Shown: positions 10,741 to 21,285 of the stretch, one piece after another | How the letters are laid out: each line of letters begins with the position of its first letter | Position numbering within the stretch: the stretch's first letter is position 1 | DNA from: Ichthyophis bannanicus | Lineage: Eukaryota > Chordata > Amphibia > Gymnophiona > Ichthyophiidae | Assembly: GCA_033557465.1 (NCBI GenBank) | Contig: CM066033.1 | Location: 704,043,637 to 704,107,636, forward strand | DNA length: 64,000 bases | Reading direction: 5' to 3' | Notes under the pieces: generated by a model | The model's input: only the letters and a program-made list of their open reading frames with translations | Database searches by the model: none | Told to the model about the DNA's origin: nothing | Position numbers and translations under genes: made by a program

Positions 10741-12414
10741 GATAAGGATAAAGCGGAATTGCTTAACAAATATTTTTGTTCTGTGTTCACAGATGAAGAA
10801 CCAGGAGCAGGACCTCAGAAAACACCCACAAATAAGAACAGAAGCGAGGGACATCTTGAACAATTTTCAGAAGACTGTGTTCATGAGAAACTAGCTCAAC
10901 TTAAAGTAGACAAAGCGATGGGACCGGATGGGATACACCCTAGAATACTGAGGGAACTTGGGGACGTTCTAGCTACTCCACTGACTGACCTTTTCAATGC
11001 CTCGTTGGAGTCAGGAGTGGTGCCAAAGGACTGGAGAGAGGCTCATGTGGTGCCTTTACACAAAATCGGAAGTAAGGATGTGGTTGAAAACTACAGGCTG
11101 GTTAGTTTAACTTTGGTGGTGAGTAAATTATTGGAAACGCTGCTGAAAGAGAAAATAGTAAATTATTGGAAACGCTGCTGAAAGAGAAAATAGTGACGTT
11201 TCTGGAGTCCAGCGGATTACAGGATCCGAGGCAGCATGGATTCACCAGAGGCAGGTCTTGTCAGACAAATCTGATTGATTTCTTTGACTGGGTGACCAGG
11301 GAGTTGGACCGAGAGAGCTCTAGATGTGGTGTATTTAGATTTCAGTAAAGCCTTTGACACTGTTCCTCACAGGCGACTTATAAACAAACTGAGCACCCTA
11401 GGGATGGACCCTAAAGTTACTGCTTGGGTTAGAAATTGGTTGGGTGGGAGGCGACAAAGAGTACAAGTAAATGGAGCTCACTCTGAGGAGAAGGATGTTA
11501 CCAGTGGTGTGCCCCAGGGATCTGTCCTTGGTCCGATTCTTTTTAACATCTTTGTTAGTGATATAGCGGAAGGGCTGTCGGGTAAGGTTTGCCTCTTTGC
11601 AGATGATACCAAAATCTGCAATAGAGTAGACACCCAGGAAGGTGTAGATAACATGAGGAGGGATCTAGCTAAGCTTGAAGAATGGTCTAGAATTTGGCAG
11701 CTGGGATTTAATGTTAAAAAATGTAAGGTCATGCATTTGGGCTGCAGCAATCCAAGGGAGCAATACAGTATAGGAGGTGAAGTACTTTTGTCCACTAAGG
11801 AAGAGTGGGACCTAGGCGTGGTTGTGTCTGATGATCTTAAAGTAGCTAAACAAGTAGAAAAGGCGACGGCAAAAGCTAGAAGGATGCTTGGGTGCATACG
11901 GAGAGGAATGGCTAGCAGAAAAAAGGAGGTGATAATGCCTCTGTATAAGTCTTTGGTGCGACCTCATTTGGAGTATGGTGTGCAATTCTGGAGACCGCAC
12001 CTTCAAAAGGATGTGAACAGGATGGAGTCGGTGCAGAGGGTGGCTACTAAAATGATTAGTGGGCTTCATTATAAAGCATATGAGGACAGACTTAAGGATC
12101 TTAATATGTACACCTTAGAGGAAAGGCGGGATAGAGGTGATATGATTGAGATGTTTAAATACCTCCTTGGCATAAATGTTCAGGGAGAGAGCCTCTTTCA
12201 ATTGAAAGCAAGTTCTGCTACGAGGGGACATGGGATGAGGGTGAAGGGAGATAGATTCAGGAGTGATATGCGGAAATATTTCTTTACGGAAAGAGTAGTG
12301 GATCCATGGAATAGTCTCCCAGTGGAGGTGGTAGAGATGAGGACAGTAACTGAATTCAAAAAAGCATGGGACCAACACAGAGGATCTCTAAAGGTAAAAA
12401 GTGGACTGTTGTAG
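10741..12414 (+). pseudogene. CR1-a ORF2, reverse transcriptase
   Basis: The reverse transcriptase of the CR1 element. In order: KAMGPDGIHPRIL, a Y-R-L-V-S-L-T block, QHGFTRGRSCQTNL, VYLDFSKAFDTVPHRRL, SGVPQGSVLGPILF and the catalytic FADDTKICN near 11600. These are followed by the post-RT HLEYGVQFW region and the WNSLP C-terminus at 12300-12414. The frame is broken by a 35-bp tandem duplication at 11125-11194 and a one-base loss near 11330. The catalytic aspartates are intact. The nearly identical copy at 58641-60750 lacks the duplication. Confidence 0.88.
11125..11194 (+). repeat. 35-bp tandem duplication in CR1-a RT
   Basis: Unit AAATTATTGGAAACGCTGCT and following, 35 bp long, occurs twice without a gap (11125-11159, 11160-11194). 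It appears once in the CR1 copy at 60300. The added length is not a multiple of three, so it shifts the RT frame. Confidence 0.93.
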
Positions 12415-12488
12415 TTGTTGTTATGGAAGGACAGACTAGATAGGCCATGTGGTCTTTTTCTGTCATCATGTTTCTATGTTTCTATGTT

Positions 12489-14288
12489 TAAATTTCATCT
12501 GCCATTTGGATGCCCAGTCTTCCAATTTACCAAGTTCCTCTTGCAATTCTCCACAATCCTCATGGGTTTTAACAAGTATCATCTGCAAATTTGATAACCT
12601 CACTTGTTATTCCCATTTCTAGGGAATTTATGAATATGTTTAAAAGCAGCGGACCCAGCACAGATCCCTGGGGTACTCCACTTTTTACCTTTCTCCTTTG
12701 GGAAAATTGATCATTAAGCCCTACCCTCTGCTTTCTATCTTTTAACCAGTTCCTGATCCACAATAGCACACTGCCTCCTATCCCATGATTTTTTAGTTTT
12801 GCCAAAAGTCTCTGATGAGGGACCTTGTCAAAGGCTTTCTGAAAGTTCAGGTACACTATTTCAACTGACTCACCTTTGTCTACCTATTTATTCACACCTT
12901 CAAAAAAACATAACAGATTAGTAAGACAAGATCTTCCTTGTCTAAAGCCATGTTGCCTGTCTTCCATTAAGCCATGACTATCTACATGTTCAGTAATTTT
13001 GTTCTTTATGATGGTTTCTACCATTTTTCCCAGTACTGACGTCAGGCTCACCGGTCTGTAGTTTCCCGGATCACCCCTGGAACCCTTTTTAAAAATTGGT
13101 ATTACATTGACCATCCACCAATCTTCAGGTATTATAGATGATTTTAATGATAATTCACAGATTATTAATATCAGGTCTGCAATCTCATATTTCAGTTCTT
13201 TCAACGCCCTTGGATGTATACCATCTGGTCCAGGTGATTTGCTACTCTTCAGTTTGTCAAACAGTTTTAATACATCTTCCCGGTGTATTGATATTTCTTT
13301 CAATTCTTCCGCAGTATCACCTTTAAGTACCACTTCAGTCATGAGTAACATCTCTACATCTTTCTCAGTAAAGACCGAAGCAAAGAATTCATTCAGTCTC
13401 TCCACTATGGTCTTGTCCCCTCTTAGTGCCCCTTTTACCCCTCTATCATCTAATGGTCCAACTGACTCTCTCACAGGTTTTTTGCTATGAATGTACTTGA
13501 AAAAGTCTTTATTACATGTTTTTGCTTCCACAGCAAGCTTCTTCTCAAATTCTCTCTTTGCCTGCCTTATCAATGCTTTGCATCTATATTGCCAGTACTT
13601 GTGCTGTTTCCAGTTTTCATCATTTGGCTCTTTTTTCCATTTCCTGAAATATGCTTTTTTGGCAACAACAGCCTCTCTGACCTCACCTTTAAATCATTCT
13701 GGCAGTTTTTTGGACTTCCTTCCACTTTTCTTAAAGTGTGGAATACAGCTGGTCTGGGCTTCCAAGATAGTATTTTTAAACAATGCCTAAGCTTGATGTA
13801 AGTCTTTAACCTTTGCAACTGCTCCTTTTAGATTTTTCTTAACTATTTTCCTCATTTTATCATAGTCTCCCTTTCAAAAGTTAAAAGGAAATACTGTGGA
13901 TTTCCTTGCTATCTCTTCATTAATTAAATCAAACGCAATCATGCTATGATCACTATTGCAAAGTGGCCCCAACACCCTTTTCTCTTGCACCAGATCTGGT
14001 GTTCCACTAAGGACTAGGTCCAAAATGGCTTCCCCTCTGGTTGGTTCATGAACCATCTGCTCTAAGAAGCAGTCATTTATTTCATCTAGAAACGTATCTC
14101 CATAGTATGTCCTGCCATGACACTGACCCAATCAATACTGGGATAATTGAAATCACCCATTATTATTACTGTGTTGTAACTTTTGTTAGCTTCCCTGATT
14201 TCTTTGAGCATTTCATCATGCATTTGTTCATTCTGGCCAAATATTCGATAATACACACCCACTGCCATCGCCTTCCCCTGTTTACATG
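12489..14288 (-). pseudogene. CR1-b ORF2, endonuclease and RT
   Basis: Continuation of the CR1-b copy on the minus strand. From 5' to 3': endonuclease pieces with IIMGDFNYPSIDW (about 14160) and NSDHSMIAFD (about 13940); a linker with K-R-E-F-E-K and F-F-K-Y-I; RT fingers KSPGPDGIHPRAL, NYRPVSLTSVLGK and QHGFRQGRSCLTN; and palm YLNFQKAFDKVPHQRL, SGVPQGSVLGPLL and KFADDT near 12575. Several frameshifts, including one between 12856 and 12884, and a stop after FADDTC make it non-functional. This subfamily differs from CR1-a by N-H-G-I-G in place of S-T-L-G-M. Confidence 0.87.
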
Positions 14289-15112
14289 GAATTTCACTAC
14301 TACTACTACTACTGAGCATTTGTATAGCATTACAAGTCGTACGCAGCGCTGCACAGACATCTAAGAGACAGTCCCTGCTCATCAGAGCTTACAATCTAGT
14401 CAAGACAAACACAGAAGGTGTAGGCAGGGATAAAACAAGGGGAATGTAAAAGGAGATCAGGTGAGTCAAGATCCAAAAGCAGCAACAAAGAGGTGAGTTT
14501 TCAACCTGGATTTGAAGAGGGTTGGAGAAGGTGCCTGGCATACATACACAGTTAGTTTGTTCCAAGCGTAAGGTGCAGCAAGGTGAAAGGAGCAAAGTCT
14601 GGAGTTAGCAGTAGAAGAGAAGTGCACAGATAGAAGCAGTTTGCTAGAAGAGCGGAGTTCCCGAGGGGGTTTGTGTAAGGAGAGATAAGAGAAGAAAGGT
14701 AGTGAGCAGTCGCAGAGTGAATGCATTTATAGGTCAGCAGGAGAAGTTTGAACTGGATGCGGAAATAGATAGGGAGCCAATGAAATGACTTGGGAAAAGG
14801 AGTAATTTTTGGGCATGATGAGGCTGGCGGAAGATTAGCCGCGCAGCAGGGTGTTGAACAGATTGAAGGGGAGAGAGATGATTCAAAGGGAGACCAGCAA
14901 GGAGAAGGTTACAGTAGTCAAGACAGGAGGTGATTAAGGAATGGATATGCATTTTAGCAGTGTGTTCAGAAAGGAAAGGGCAGATTTTGCTAATGTTATA
15001 GAGAAAGAAATGGCAGGTCTTAGCTATCAGATGGATATGTGTGGAGAAAGAGAGAGAGGAGTCAAAGACAACCCCCAGATTGCGGGCCAAGGAAATTTCA
15101 ATCCATAGAGAT
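14289..15112 (-). mobile_element. 5'-truncated L2-type LINE fragment (L2-b)
   Basis: The 3' end of an L2-clade LINE on the minus strand. It encodes the post-RT region (LGVVFDSSLSFSTHI, SCLDYCNLLLAGLP at 15090-14734) and a terminal FKSRLKTHLF at about 14480. The 3' UTR ends in a (TAG)n tail near 14300. It splits the CR1-b endonuclease from the CR1-b ORF1 remnant and is therefore a later insertion. Confidence 0.8.
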
Positions 15113-15309
15113 TCTATAGCAAATTTTGTTTCCTGTAAAACTTTAATCCTTATCTAGGTGGCATGTGAGGTCCAATATCTTTGCACCAGGCAGGCATGTT
15201 TACAGGCGATCCTCACGTCCACCAGCCACTCAGCTATCTACATGCTTAATGATCAAATCACCAACTATAATGGCTGTCCTAACCCTTCCTTCATGGGCAC
15301 ATGGCCTTG
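15113..15309 (-). pseudogene. CR1-b ORF1 esterase remnant
   Basis: Minus-strand reading gives AIIVGDLIIKHVD and CLPGAKILDLT, matching the SGNH block I region and the CCLPGAKIQDVT segment of CR1-a ORF1. Block I serine is replaced (G-D-L instead of G-D-S). It is the 5'-most piece of CR1-b, bordered at 15310 by the L1 host sequence. Confidence 0.75.
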
Positions 15310-15446
15310 GAGAAACTTCCTTATTGAAGACGTGCTGTAACACTGGGGCAAGAGAAGCCTTCAGCTCCTTATACCACTCCATAGGAAATCCATCCAACCC
15401 CACCACTTTACCTCAGGCGAGCGAGTCTATAGCTAGAATAATTTTT
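15310..15446 (-). pseudogene. L1/Tx1 ORF2 fragment (RT start)
   Basis: Minus-strand translation gives a block reading G-K-V-V-G-L-D-G-F-P-M-E-W-Y-K, the L1 motif usually written GKAPGPDGFP-E-YK, followed by LAPVLQHVFN. It links the linker fragment at 15561-16150 to the RT fragment at 7053 once the CR1-b complex is removed. Confidence 0.78.
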
Positions 15447-15560
15447 ATTTATTTATTTAACAGTTCTTCTATACCGCTCTATTTTAGATCAGAGCGGTTT
15501 ACATTTAACATCAACTATACAACACAGGGAACTTTGAGTTGTATTTACAATAAACAGGGA
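15447..15560 (-). mobile_element. Short L2-a 3' tail insertion
   Basis: About 114 bp with an ATTT repeat followed by the signature CTATACCGCTC...AGAGCGGTTTACAT of the L2-a 3' end, on the minus strand. A very short, strongly 5'-truncated copy that splits the L1 RT region. Confidence 0.8.
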
Positions 15561-16150
15561 TAATAATAATCTCCGGTGTAGTGATGTCCCAGTCTAACAG
15601 AACTCGCTGCTGATCTGACAGCATGGGAAGCTAAGTCCTCTCCAAGAAAGCAACAATATCTGATGACTCCAGCAATGTCTCTGAAGAATATAGATGAGAG
15701 TAAAAATCCCAGAATGCTTGGCTAATTCTAAGACTGTCTTTCCAGAGTACCCGATCCGAGCCATAAACTGCACTGATGAAGTGACTACTACGCTTCCTAC
15801 AAAGTTGCCAGGCCAACAGCTTCCCCGCTTTCCTCCATGCTCTAGAAAGTTACACTAGGACAATCTCTGGAGGAATTCTAATCTTTCAACCTCAATTGAG
15901 TCAATCTGTCGCCTAACCTCCAACAGCCAGAGATAGATCTTATGACTCTTGGATCGCTTATGCTCTGCCTGCAGCTGCTCTAGTTGGGCCCGCAACTGAA
16001 CAAACTGAGCCTCCCGTTGCCACTTCTGTCTGGTGGCTAATTGTAAAAGGTGTCCCCTCATATAAACCTTACCTGTTTCCCACAACAGCCTGGCAGAAAT
16101 CCCCCCCAACATCATTGGTGGACAGAAAGGCACATCAGCATTTGCACCCC
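15561..16150 (-). pseudogene. L1/Tx1 ORF2 fragment (endonuclease-RT linker)
   Basis: Minus strand. It contains WETGKVYMRGHLLQLATRQK followed by a long charged helix (about 16080-15900), then LAWQLCRKRSSHFISAVYG and F-W-D-F-Y-S-H-L-Y, the conserved linker of L1-type ORF2 between endonuclease and RT. The charged helix is typical for this position. Frameshifts occur near 15840 and 15620. The GC-rich YR-SGNH element ends it at about 16150. Confidence 0.8.
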
Positions 16151-16290
16151 TGCCTCCTGAATGGCGAGGCCGCGTGGCCACCCCCCCGGGGCGTGCGAGC
16201 GGCCGGCGTTAACCAGGGGGGCGGCCGGCCGCGTACCCACCGCGGCGTGGCTGCGCGATTCGCGGGGAGGGCCTGCGGCGCGTGAAGTGC

Positions 16291-16337
16291 TCCCATTGGC
16301 TCCCGCGGCACATGGCGGGGCGCGGGAGCCAATGGGA
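16291..16337. promoter_or_regulatory. Perfect inverted repeat with paired CCAAT boxes
   Basis: The 17-bp arms TCCCATTGGCTCCCGCG (16291-16307) and its exact complement (16321-16337) flank a 13-bp loop. Each arm holds a CCAAT box (ATTGG / CCAAT). The position near the 5' edge of the GC-rich element, in CpG-island-like sequence, suggests a promoter. Confidence 0.6.
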
Positions 16338-18425
16338 GGAGTAGAAGACTTACGGGGGGGAGTAAGGGGGGCGTGCGGCGTCCTCCGGCCTTTCCCTCGA
16401 GGTGGCCGGAGGTACCGGACGTGCCGGGGAACTTGCGCTTCGGGGCGGTGTTGTGGTGTGTTCATGTGGGCAGGTGGTGCCTTCTGGGAGGCAAGTAGAG
16501 TGCTGGAGGAAGAAAAAAGAAAAATGAAACTTTTGGGGGAGGGGTCTTTGAGACGGTGATCGGTCCTGCAGCTCGGTGGCGTTTCCTGGCTGGGGGTCCA
16601 TTTTGGCTCGGAGGCCTTTGTTGATTGTGGGTTTCTTGCACATCATTTCCCGAGCGGTGTGCGGACTGAGATCTCTGGGGGGCGGCTTTCTTTTGGAGTG
16701 TTGTGTCCCTTGTGCGTTTTGTGGTGGTTTTCGGGGTTGACACTTGTTTGACAGAATGCAATTTTGTGCAGCTTTGTACGATTGTGCAGTTCTTGGTCGG
16801 TGTAGTATGCCGGGCCAGTGGATGGGATTCCCAGCGGAGAGTTTTCAGGTTGGTGCCATGGACGGTGTAGGCTTGCTTGCCGGGGTTTGGGGGGGGACTC
16901 TGGGTGAGTGACCCAGTGGCTGCGGTGCTGGGCTGGGCGCCTCCTTGCCTATTGGCGGGCCGGGGGTGTGTGCGTGCGGGATTCACTTGTGCCGCCACCT
17001 TGGGGAGGTGTCGTTGGGTTTGGTGACGGTGTCCTCGGGTGGAGTGGGTGCCTGCTTCCTGTCTTGGAGCTTCGGGGTCTGGTCCATTCCGCTTTTGCTG
17101 ACTCGGGGGGGGGATGGTCCAGCGTTGTCTGGCTGAGGTGGGTTGGAGCGCTCTGTGGCGTGGTGCGGACGGATTGAGCCAACTCGGGGTGCGGATGGTA
17201 AGCAAGGGGCGTGGCTGCGGGGCGGCGGGCCCGGTGGCTGGCGGGGAGACTGGGAGTTGGGGCCGCCTGGAGGGAGGGAGGGGGGGTGGGGGGCGTTGTG
17301 CTGTGGTGACATGCGGCACGCGTAGATCCGGGCCCTGGGTGGATCTCAGGGGGGGTTTATCGTGGAGGCACTGGCCTTTTGAGTTTGGTGGGGGGTTGAA
17401 TGGGATTCCGTATTTTGGTTTGGGATTACTTGGGGTTTATTTGATTGTAGGGTTTGTGTTCGTTTTGTGGTGGTTTGGGGCCAGGGGGCTGTTCCGCGGG
17501 TCCCAGTCCCTTGTGGTGCATTAGACTCCAGCAGAGTCACATTCCAAATGGCTGAGCACTGGTTTCTAGCACAACAACTTTCCTGCCTTTCTTTTCCCTT
17601 CTGTGCATGGGCACGCTTCTCATTCGTCCCGGTTCCATTACGTAGTCAGCCAAGGAGGACCTTGGTTTGGGCTTGGCACCTGCTTGCCCCCCTCCCCCCC
17701 TTGCAGTCCCCCGTACTGTGGACAGTTCTTAGACTCTCGATACAATTCTCTTCCACCGTCGCTTGGCTGGCTGGAACGTGTGGGAAAGTAGGGCCCGGTA
17801 ACCCTTCTCTCAGCAGATTTCATTGCTTCCCGGCAGCTTTCACACTCTGCTCAGTGTCACGTAAAGCTTGTTTTCTATCTCTTCTAAGTTTCGATTCTGC
17901 TAGCTATTCTTAGTTAAGTTTCCATTCTGGGAAAGCAGCATTCAAGGGGGTCTTCATTCCTTTGGGCCAATCCACAGGCTTTACTTACAGGTCAAGCGGC
18001 TTAGGCCTGCCTGCCTAGTTCAAACAGCATGGATCATAGGCCTTTGCCTACCACGTTTCCCCTTTTGATTAATCTCATCCTATTGTTAATGAGGTATGAG
18101 AGTTAAATCACTATAATTACACTGAAGTTGGATTACGACCATACATACTAGGCTTAGGGTGCCATATGGCTCGGAGTCGCGGCAGATGGCGGTGGGGGGG
18201 GGTGTAGGGGAAGGGCAGGGGCTTCAGCGGATGAGTCGTGGGTTCCTGCTGGGGTGGGTGGACGGGTGTGGTGGGGCTGGGGATGGGGGGCGTCTCCCCT
18301 GGTTGGGTGCATTGGCAGGGTTGGGGGGGGGCACGGCCCTCCCCGGGCCGATGGGCTGGGGGGCATGGCAGCTGCCTTGGGGGGGGGCGGGTGCGGGGCC
18401 TCTTTCTCTTTTTTCTCCCCACAGG

Positions 18426-18604
18426 ACACTCTGAGATGGCAGTTCACCGGGACCCCGAGGCACGAGAGTCCGCTGACACAGGCCAGCGCAGCGCTGAGCG
18501 GGGAGGAGAGCACGCCTGCAGCTGGGTCAGCGGAACAAGGACTGCGTGGTGCCAGGTCGGTCGGAGGCAGGAGCGGTGCCTGAGCAGGCGTCGGCTGTGG
18601 CAGG
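18426..18604 (+). pseudogene. Candidate exon of unknown function in the YR-SGNH element
   Basis: The segment is preceded by a pyrimidine tract ending CTCCCCACAG and followed by CAG/GTGAGT, a near-consensus splice donor at 18604/18605. It is open in one plus frame, giving a charged peptide with no recognised fold. The splice signals are the only support. Confidence 0.4.
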
Positions 18605-19419
18605 TGAGTCTGTGGGGGCGGGGTCTTAGGGGGAATCCCGGCGGGGGGAGATTGGGGTGAAGGCGGCCAGGAAGCGGTGGCGTTCGGGCCGTCGGCGTCA
18701 GGCTTCGGGTTCCTGGTCATCTACGTCCTCTGTATCGCCGTTGTTTTCGTCCGGGTCGGATGGGCGCAGGGGCGGGGGGGTTGGTTCGGCGGGGGCAGTG
18801 TCGTCGGTGGTAGCGTTCTCGGAGCTGGAGTAGGTGTGCTGAGAAAGCGGCGGCGTAAAATTAAGGAGAGGCGCTATCTTGTTATCCTTCGGTTATATGA
18901 AGTCGGTCCCTGAATTAGACTGTAGAGTTATCCCTTAAGGGCGCGTGTGTATGAGGCGTTGGCAGGTCTCTCCAGACCGCATCCTCGTCTGAGGGTCGCA
19001 GAGTATTCGGGCCGATCCAGCTATCTGGGATGATTTCTGGCAGGAGTTCGATGGCACTACGGTGCCCCGAGACCGGGAGATCTCCAGTCGGGACCGGCAG
19101 TTGGTTACTGCTGCAGCCGGCAGGTTGTCCGGATGTACTTTGGGCTCATGGTGTGCGGCGGAGTGGCCTGATTCTCGGGAGGCAGCCGGTCTCACGGCCA
19201 ATATAGCCTTCCGGGAGTGTTTCCGCTCCTGGTGGTGTTGCATATCCGGCCGGGCGGGGTTCGCCATCGTAGGCTTGTTGGGTGGTGCGATGGCGCAGCG
19301 GGGGTAAGCGTAGTGCGCAACTACACTCCACGCGTATCACGGTAGCAAAACTTGATGCGACAGGTCGTGTTGGCGTGATTGCGGCTGGATACCGGGGTTC
19401 GGGCACGGCATATACCCGG

Positions 19420-19735
19420 CAAGGTTCCCTCTAATTTTCTGTAGGCTATGTGCGCATCAAATAGCAGCTGAGTGCAGCTTTTGAAGGAAGGTTAAATTTT
19501 GGGCGCCACATAACGGCACTCGGGTTGGATACTTAATATTTTGACTGCACGTCAGAATACCGTATGTACACTTAATCAAATTAAATGAAAATAGACGATT
19601 ACTAACTGAAGCGGAATATTTCTAGTAATTACAATCACAATTTTGACTTTTTTGATGTTTGTGTTGTTTTCTATCAGAGTCAGAGCCGTAATTTTGTGCG
19701 CTCTGTTGGAAAGTGTGTGCGCTCGCGTACTAGCA
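19420..19735. mobile_element. Possible hAT-type MITE insertion
   Basis: An AT-rich island within GC-rich sequence begins CAAGGTTCCCTCTAATTTTC, a terminus seen in hAT-type MITEs of tetrapods. A clear matching right terminus and an 8-bp target duplication are not evident, so the right end is uncertain. Confidence 0.35.
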
Positions 19736-20008
19736 AGGTCACGGAGGTGGGAGCTGTTCCGACCATTGGCGCCGGAAGCGGAGGTGGACAGTTACGCAGC
19801 CCCTGGCTGCGCCTGCTTGGGGCGCTATCTGGGCATGTAGGACGTTGGCGGGATTCTCGTTCCTTGCTATGGCTGAGGGGTGGGCGGGGGTCGGGGGATT
19901 GGTAGCGCGCCGGATGCGGCAGGGCTGGGAACGCTCTGGTCGGTCGCCCAATGGCAGCAGGCGGTCCGTTACGCATGAGTGCGGCAACGCTGTGCTGTTT
20001 TGCCACAG

Positions 20009-20215
20009 GTGATGGCGTCCAGCTATGTGGGCGCCGGCTTCGGGGCGGTGTTTTTTCCGTAGCGTTCGGGGTGCGGGGTTCTTGGCGCCGCAGTCCTTTC
20101 GTATTTGCGCAGCTCCTTGGCGGCGGCGGTGGGCTTACCTGAGGGGGTTATCAGGCGGATCGGTAGATGGACTTCCTGGGCGTATTGGAGATATGCGCGC
20201 CTTTTAGGGTGCTGG
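20009..20215 (+). pseudogene. Tyrosine recombinase C-terminal exon
   Basis: Site-specific DNA recombinase of the tyrosine (YR) class. After an acceptor ending TTTTGCCACAG (20008), one frame gives S-F-R-I-C-A-A and the next gives AAAVGLPEGVIRRIGRW followed by TSWAYWRYARL. This is the typical YR C-terminal pattern: FRIGAA with catalytic Arg, GRW, and the nucleophilic Tyr in WRYxR. A one-base frameshift near 20115 separates the two blocks, and the His normally before S-F-R is Gln. The upstream catalytic core is not recognisable. It probably spliced to the hydrolase exon that follows. Confidence 0.7.
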
Positions 20216-20253
20216 GGGGGGGGCTGGCTAACTGTGGATCTGTTTTCTTTGCA

Positions 20254-20840
20254 GAAGTTGTTCCTGGCTCGTGTCGCTGTTGGGTGACTTGTCACTCGGA
20301 ATTCCGGGCCGGGTGGCGAGCAGCAACATGCCCGGTGGAGCGGTGTATTGGTTTGGACCAATTCGGGGTGACCGTTTCGTGGCTGGGTGAGCGCGGTCCG
20401 CGATGGATTCAGCTCTTGCCTTTGCGGCGGCACCACGAGCAGCTGCGGGGGCCCATCGGATGCCGTGCTGATCCACCTGGGTGACAACGATCTGGTGTCC
20501 TGGCTGGGCCGGCAGTGGAGTCGGACTGTGATTCGGGACATGGAAGTGCTATTGGAGATGTTTCCGGTGTGATTTTGCTGTGGTCAGATATCGTTCCAAG
20601 GCCTGCTTGCACGGCTCAGCGGCGGTGGTCGCGGGGCTTACAGCAGATCAATGCCGACTTGGCAGATGGGTGGGGGGGAGCAGGGGGGGGGCCCCACGTT
20701 CGCACCCTTGGGCTGATGCGGAGTGTGCGGGCTTGTGTGTGGGCCTGTATCGGGTCGAGGGGGTCCATCTATCCCCGGTGGGGTTGGATGTGCTCCTCGC
20801 TGATTGGCAGGAGGCCTTGGAGGATAGGCTGAACCGGAGG
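20254..20840 (+). pseudogene. SGNH hydrolase exon of the YR element
   Basis: An exon starts after CTGTTTTCTTTGCAG (20253). Frameshifted plus-strand frames give LIHLGDNDLVSW (block III, G-x-N-D) at about 20470, VILLWSDIVPR at about 20570, and VEGVHLSPVGLDVLLADWQE at about 20755-20815 (block V; the usual Asp before G-V-H is Glu). This matches the SGNH/GDSL esterase domain seen in YR retroelements of fish and amphibians as I remember them. Block I (G-x-S) near the exon start is not clear. Three or more frame changes show that it is dead. It is unrelated in sequence to the CR1 ORF1 esterase in this window. Confidence 0.7.
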
Positions 20841-21161
20841 GGCGCTGGTCGCAGCTTTGCCGGGGGGGGGCGGCTCAGGCTGGGGCTGGCCTGAGCCGGT
20901 GGCGGGATCCCGGAGGTTTTCGGGGTCCGGAGCCAGAGCCAAGCAGTAGGGCGGGGGTGGGGTACCCCCGCCCGGGCGGTCCCTCAGGCTTTTGCTAATA
21001 TTAGGGTGAAGCCGGATGAGGGAGGCTAGGCAATTTGCCGGGGCCTGGACAAGGCGGAAGCGGCATCACTTTGCTATTTACACGGCTGGTGAGGGTTCGC
21101 TCTGCTGGGGGGGGGGAATATAATTTAAGGTTTGGATTGTTGATGTTATGGTTTATGGCAA

Positions 21162-21167
21162 TAAAGC
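21162..21167 (+). terminator. Polyadenylation signal of the YR-SGNH element
   Basis: AATAAA lies in ATGGCAATAAAGCTGCG, about 320 bp downstream of the hydrolase exon and near the end of the element, in the correct orientation. Confidence 0.5.
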
Positions 21168-21285
21168 TGCGACCAGTTGAATTCCCATATATGTGTGGTC
21201 TACATTTGTTATTAATGGGTGAGGGGGTGGGGGGTGTTGCGGCGTGGCGGAGGCTGGTCCGCCTTACCCGGTTATTAATCAGACA

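Larger units (their letters stand above)
7784..12488 (+). mobile_element. Near full-length CR1 LINE (CR1-a)
   Basis: A CR1 retrotransposon of about 4.7 kb has a tandem-monomer 5' region, ORF1 (8565-9509), ORF2 (9521-12414) and the CR1-type 3' end TTTCTATG repeated at 12470-12488. It sits inside the opposite-strand CR1-b copy. TAAAT at 7779-7783 and 12489-12493 is a probable short target duplication, and the flanking CR1-b sequence rejoins in register. Two nonsense codons, two small frame changes and one 35-bp tandem duplication inactivate it, but it is otherwise well preserved, so it is fairly young. Confidence 0.9.
16151..21285 (+). mobile_element. GC-rich mobile element with tyrosine recombinase and SGNH hydrolase exons
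   Basis: A CpG- and GC-rich block is inserted in the L1 ORF2. Its composition is unlike anything else in the window. The plus strand shows a candidate exon with splice signals (18426-18604), a tyrosine recombinase C-terminus (about 20009-20215), an SGNH hydrolase (about 20254-20840) and a polyadenylation signal (21162-21167). I see no reverse transcriptase. Known relatives could be Ngaro/DIRS-type YR retrotransposons, some of which I recall carry a hydrolase ORF, or Crypton-type YR DNA elements. Exact ends are approximate. Between exons, 16340-18420 and 18610-19990 hold no domain I recognise. Confidence 0.65.

Noticed and set aside
16462..17319. 285-aa Pro/Thr/Arg-rich minus-strand frame
   Set aside because: Result of GC-rich composition with few stops; no domain and antisense to the element's exons.
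18154..18720. 188-aa Pro-rich minus-strand frame
   Set aside because: Compositional; it is antisense to the candidate exon with splice signals and has no recognisable domain.
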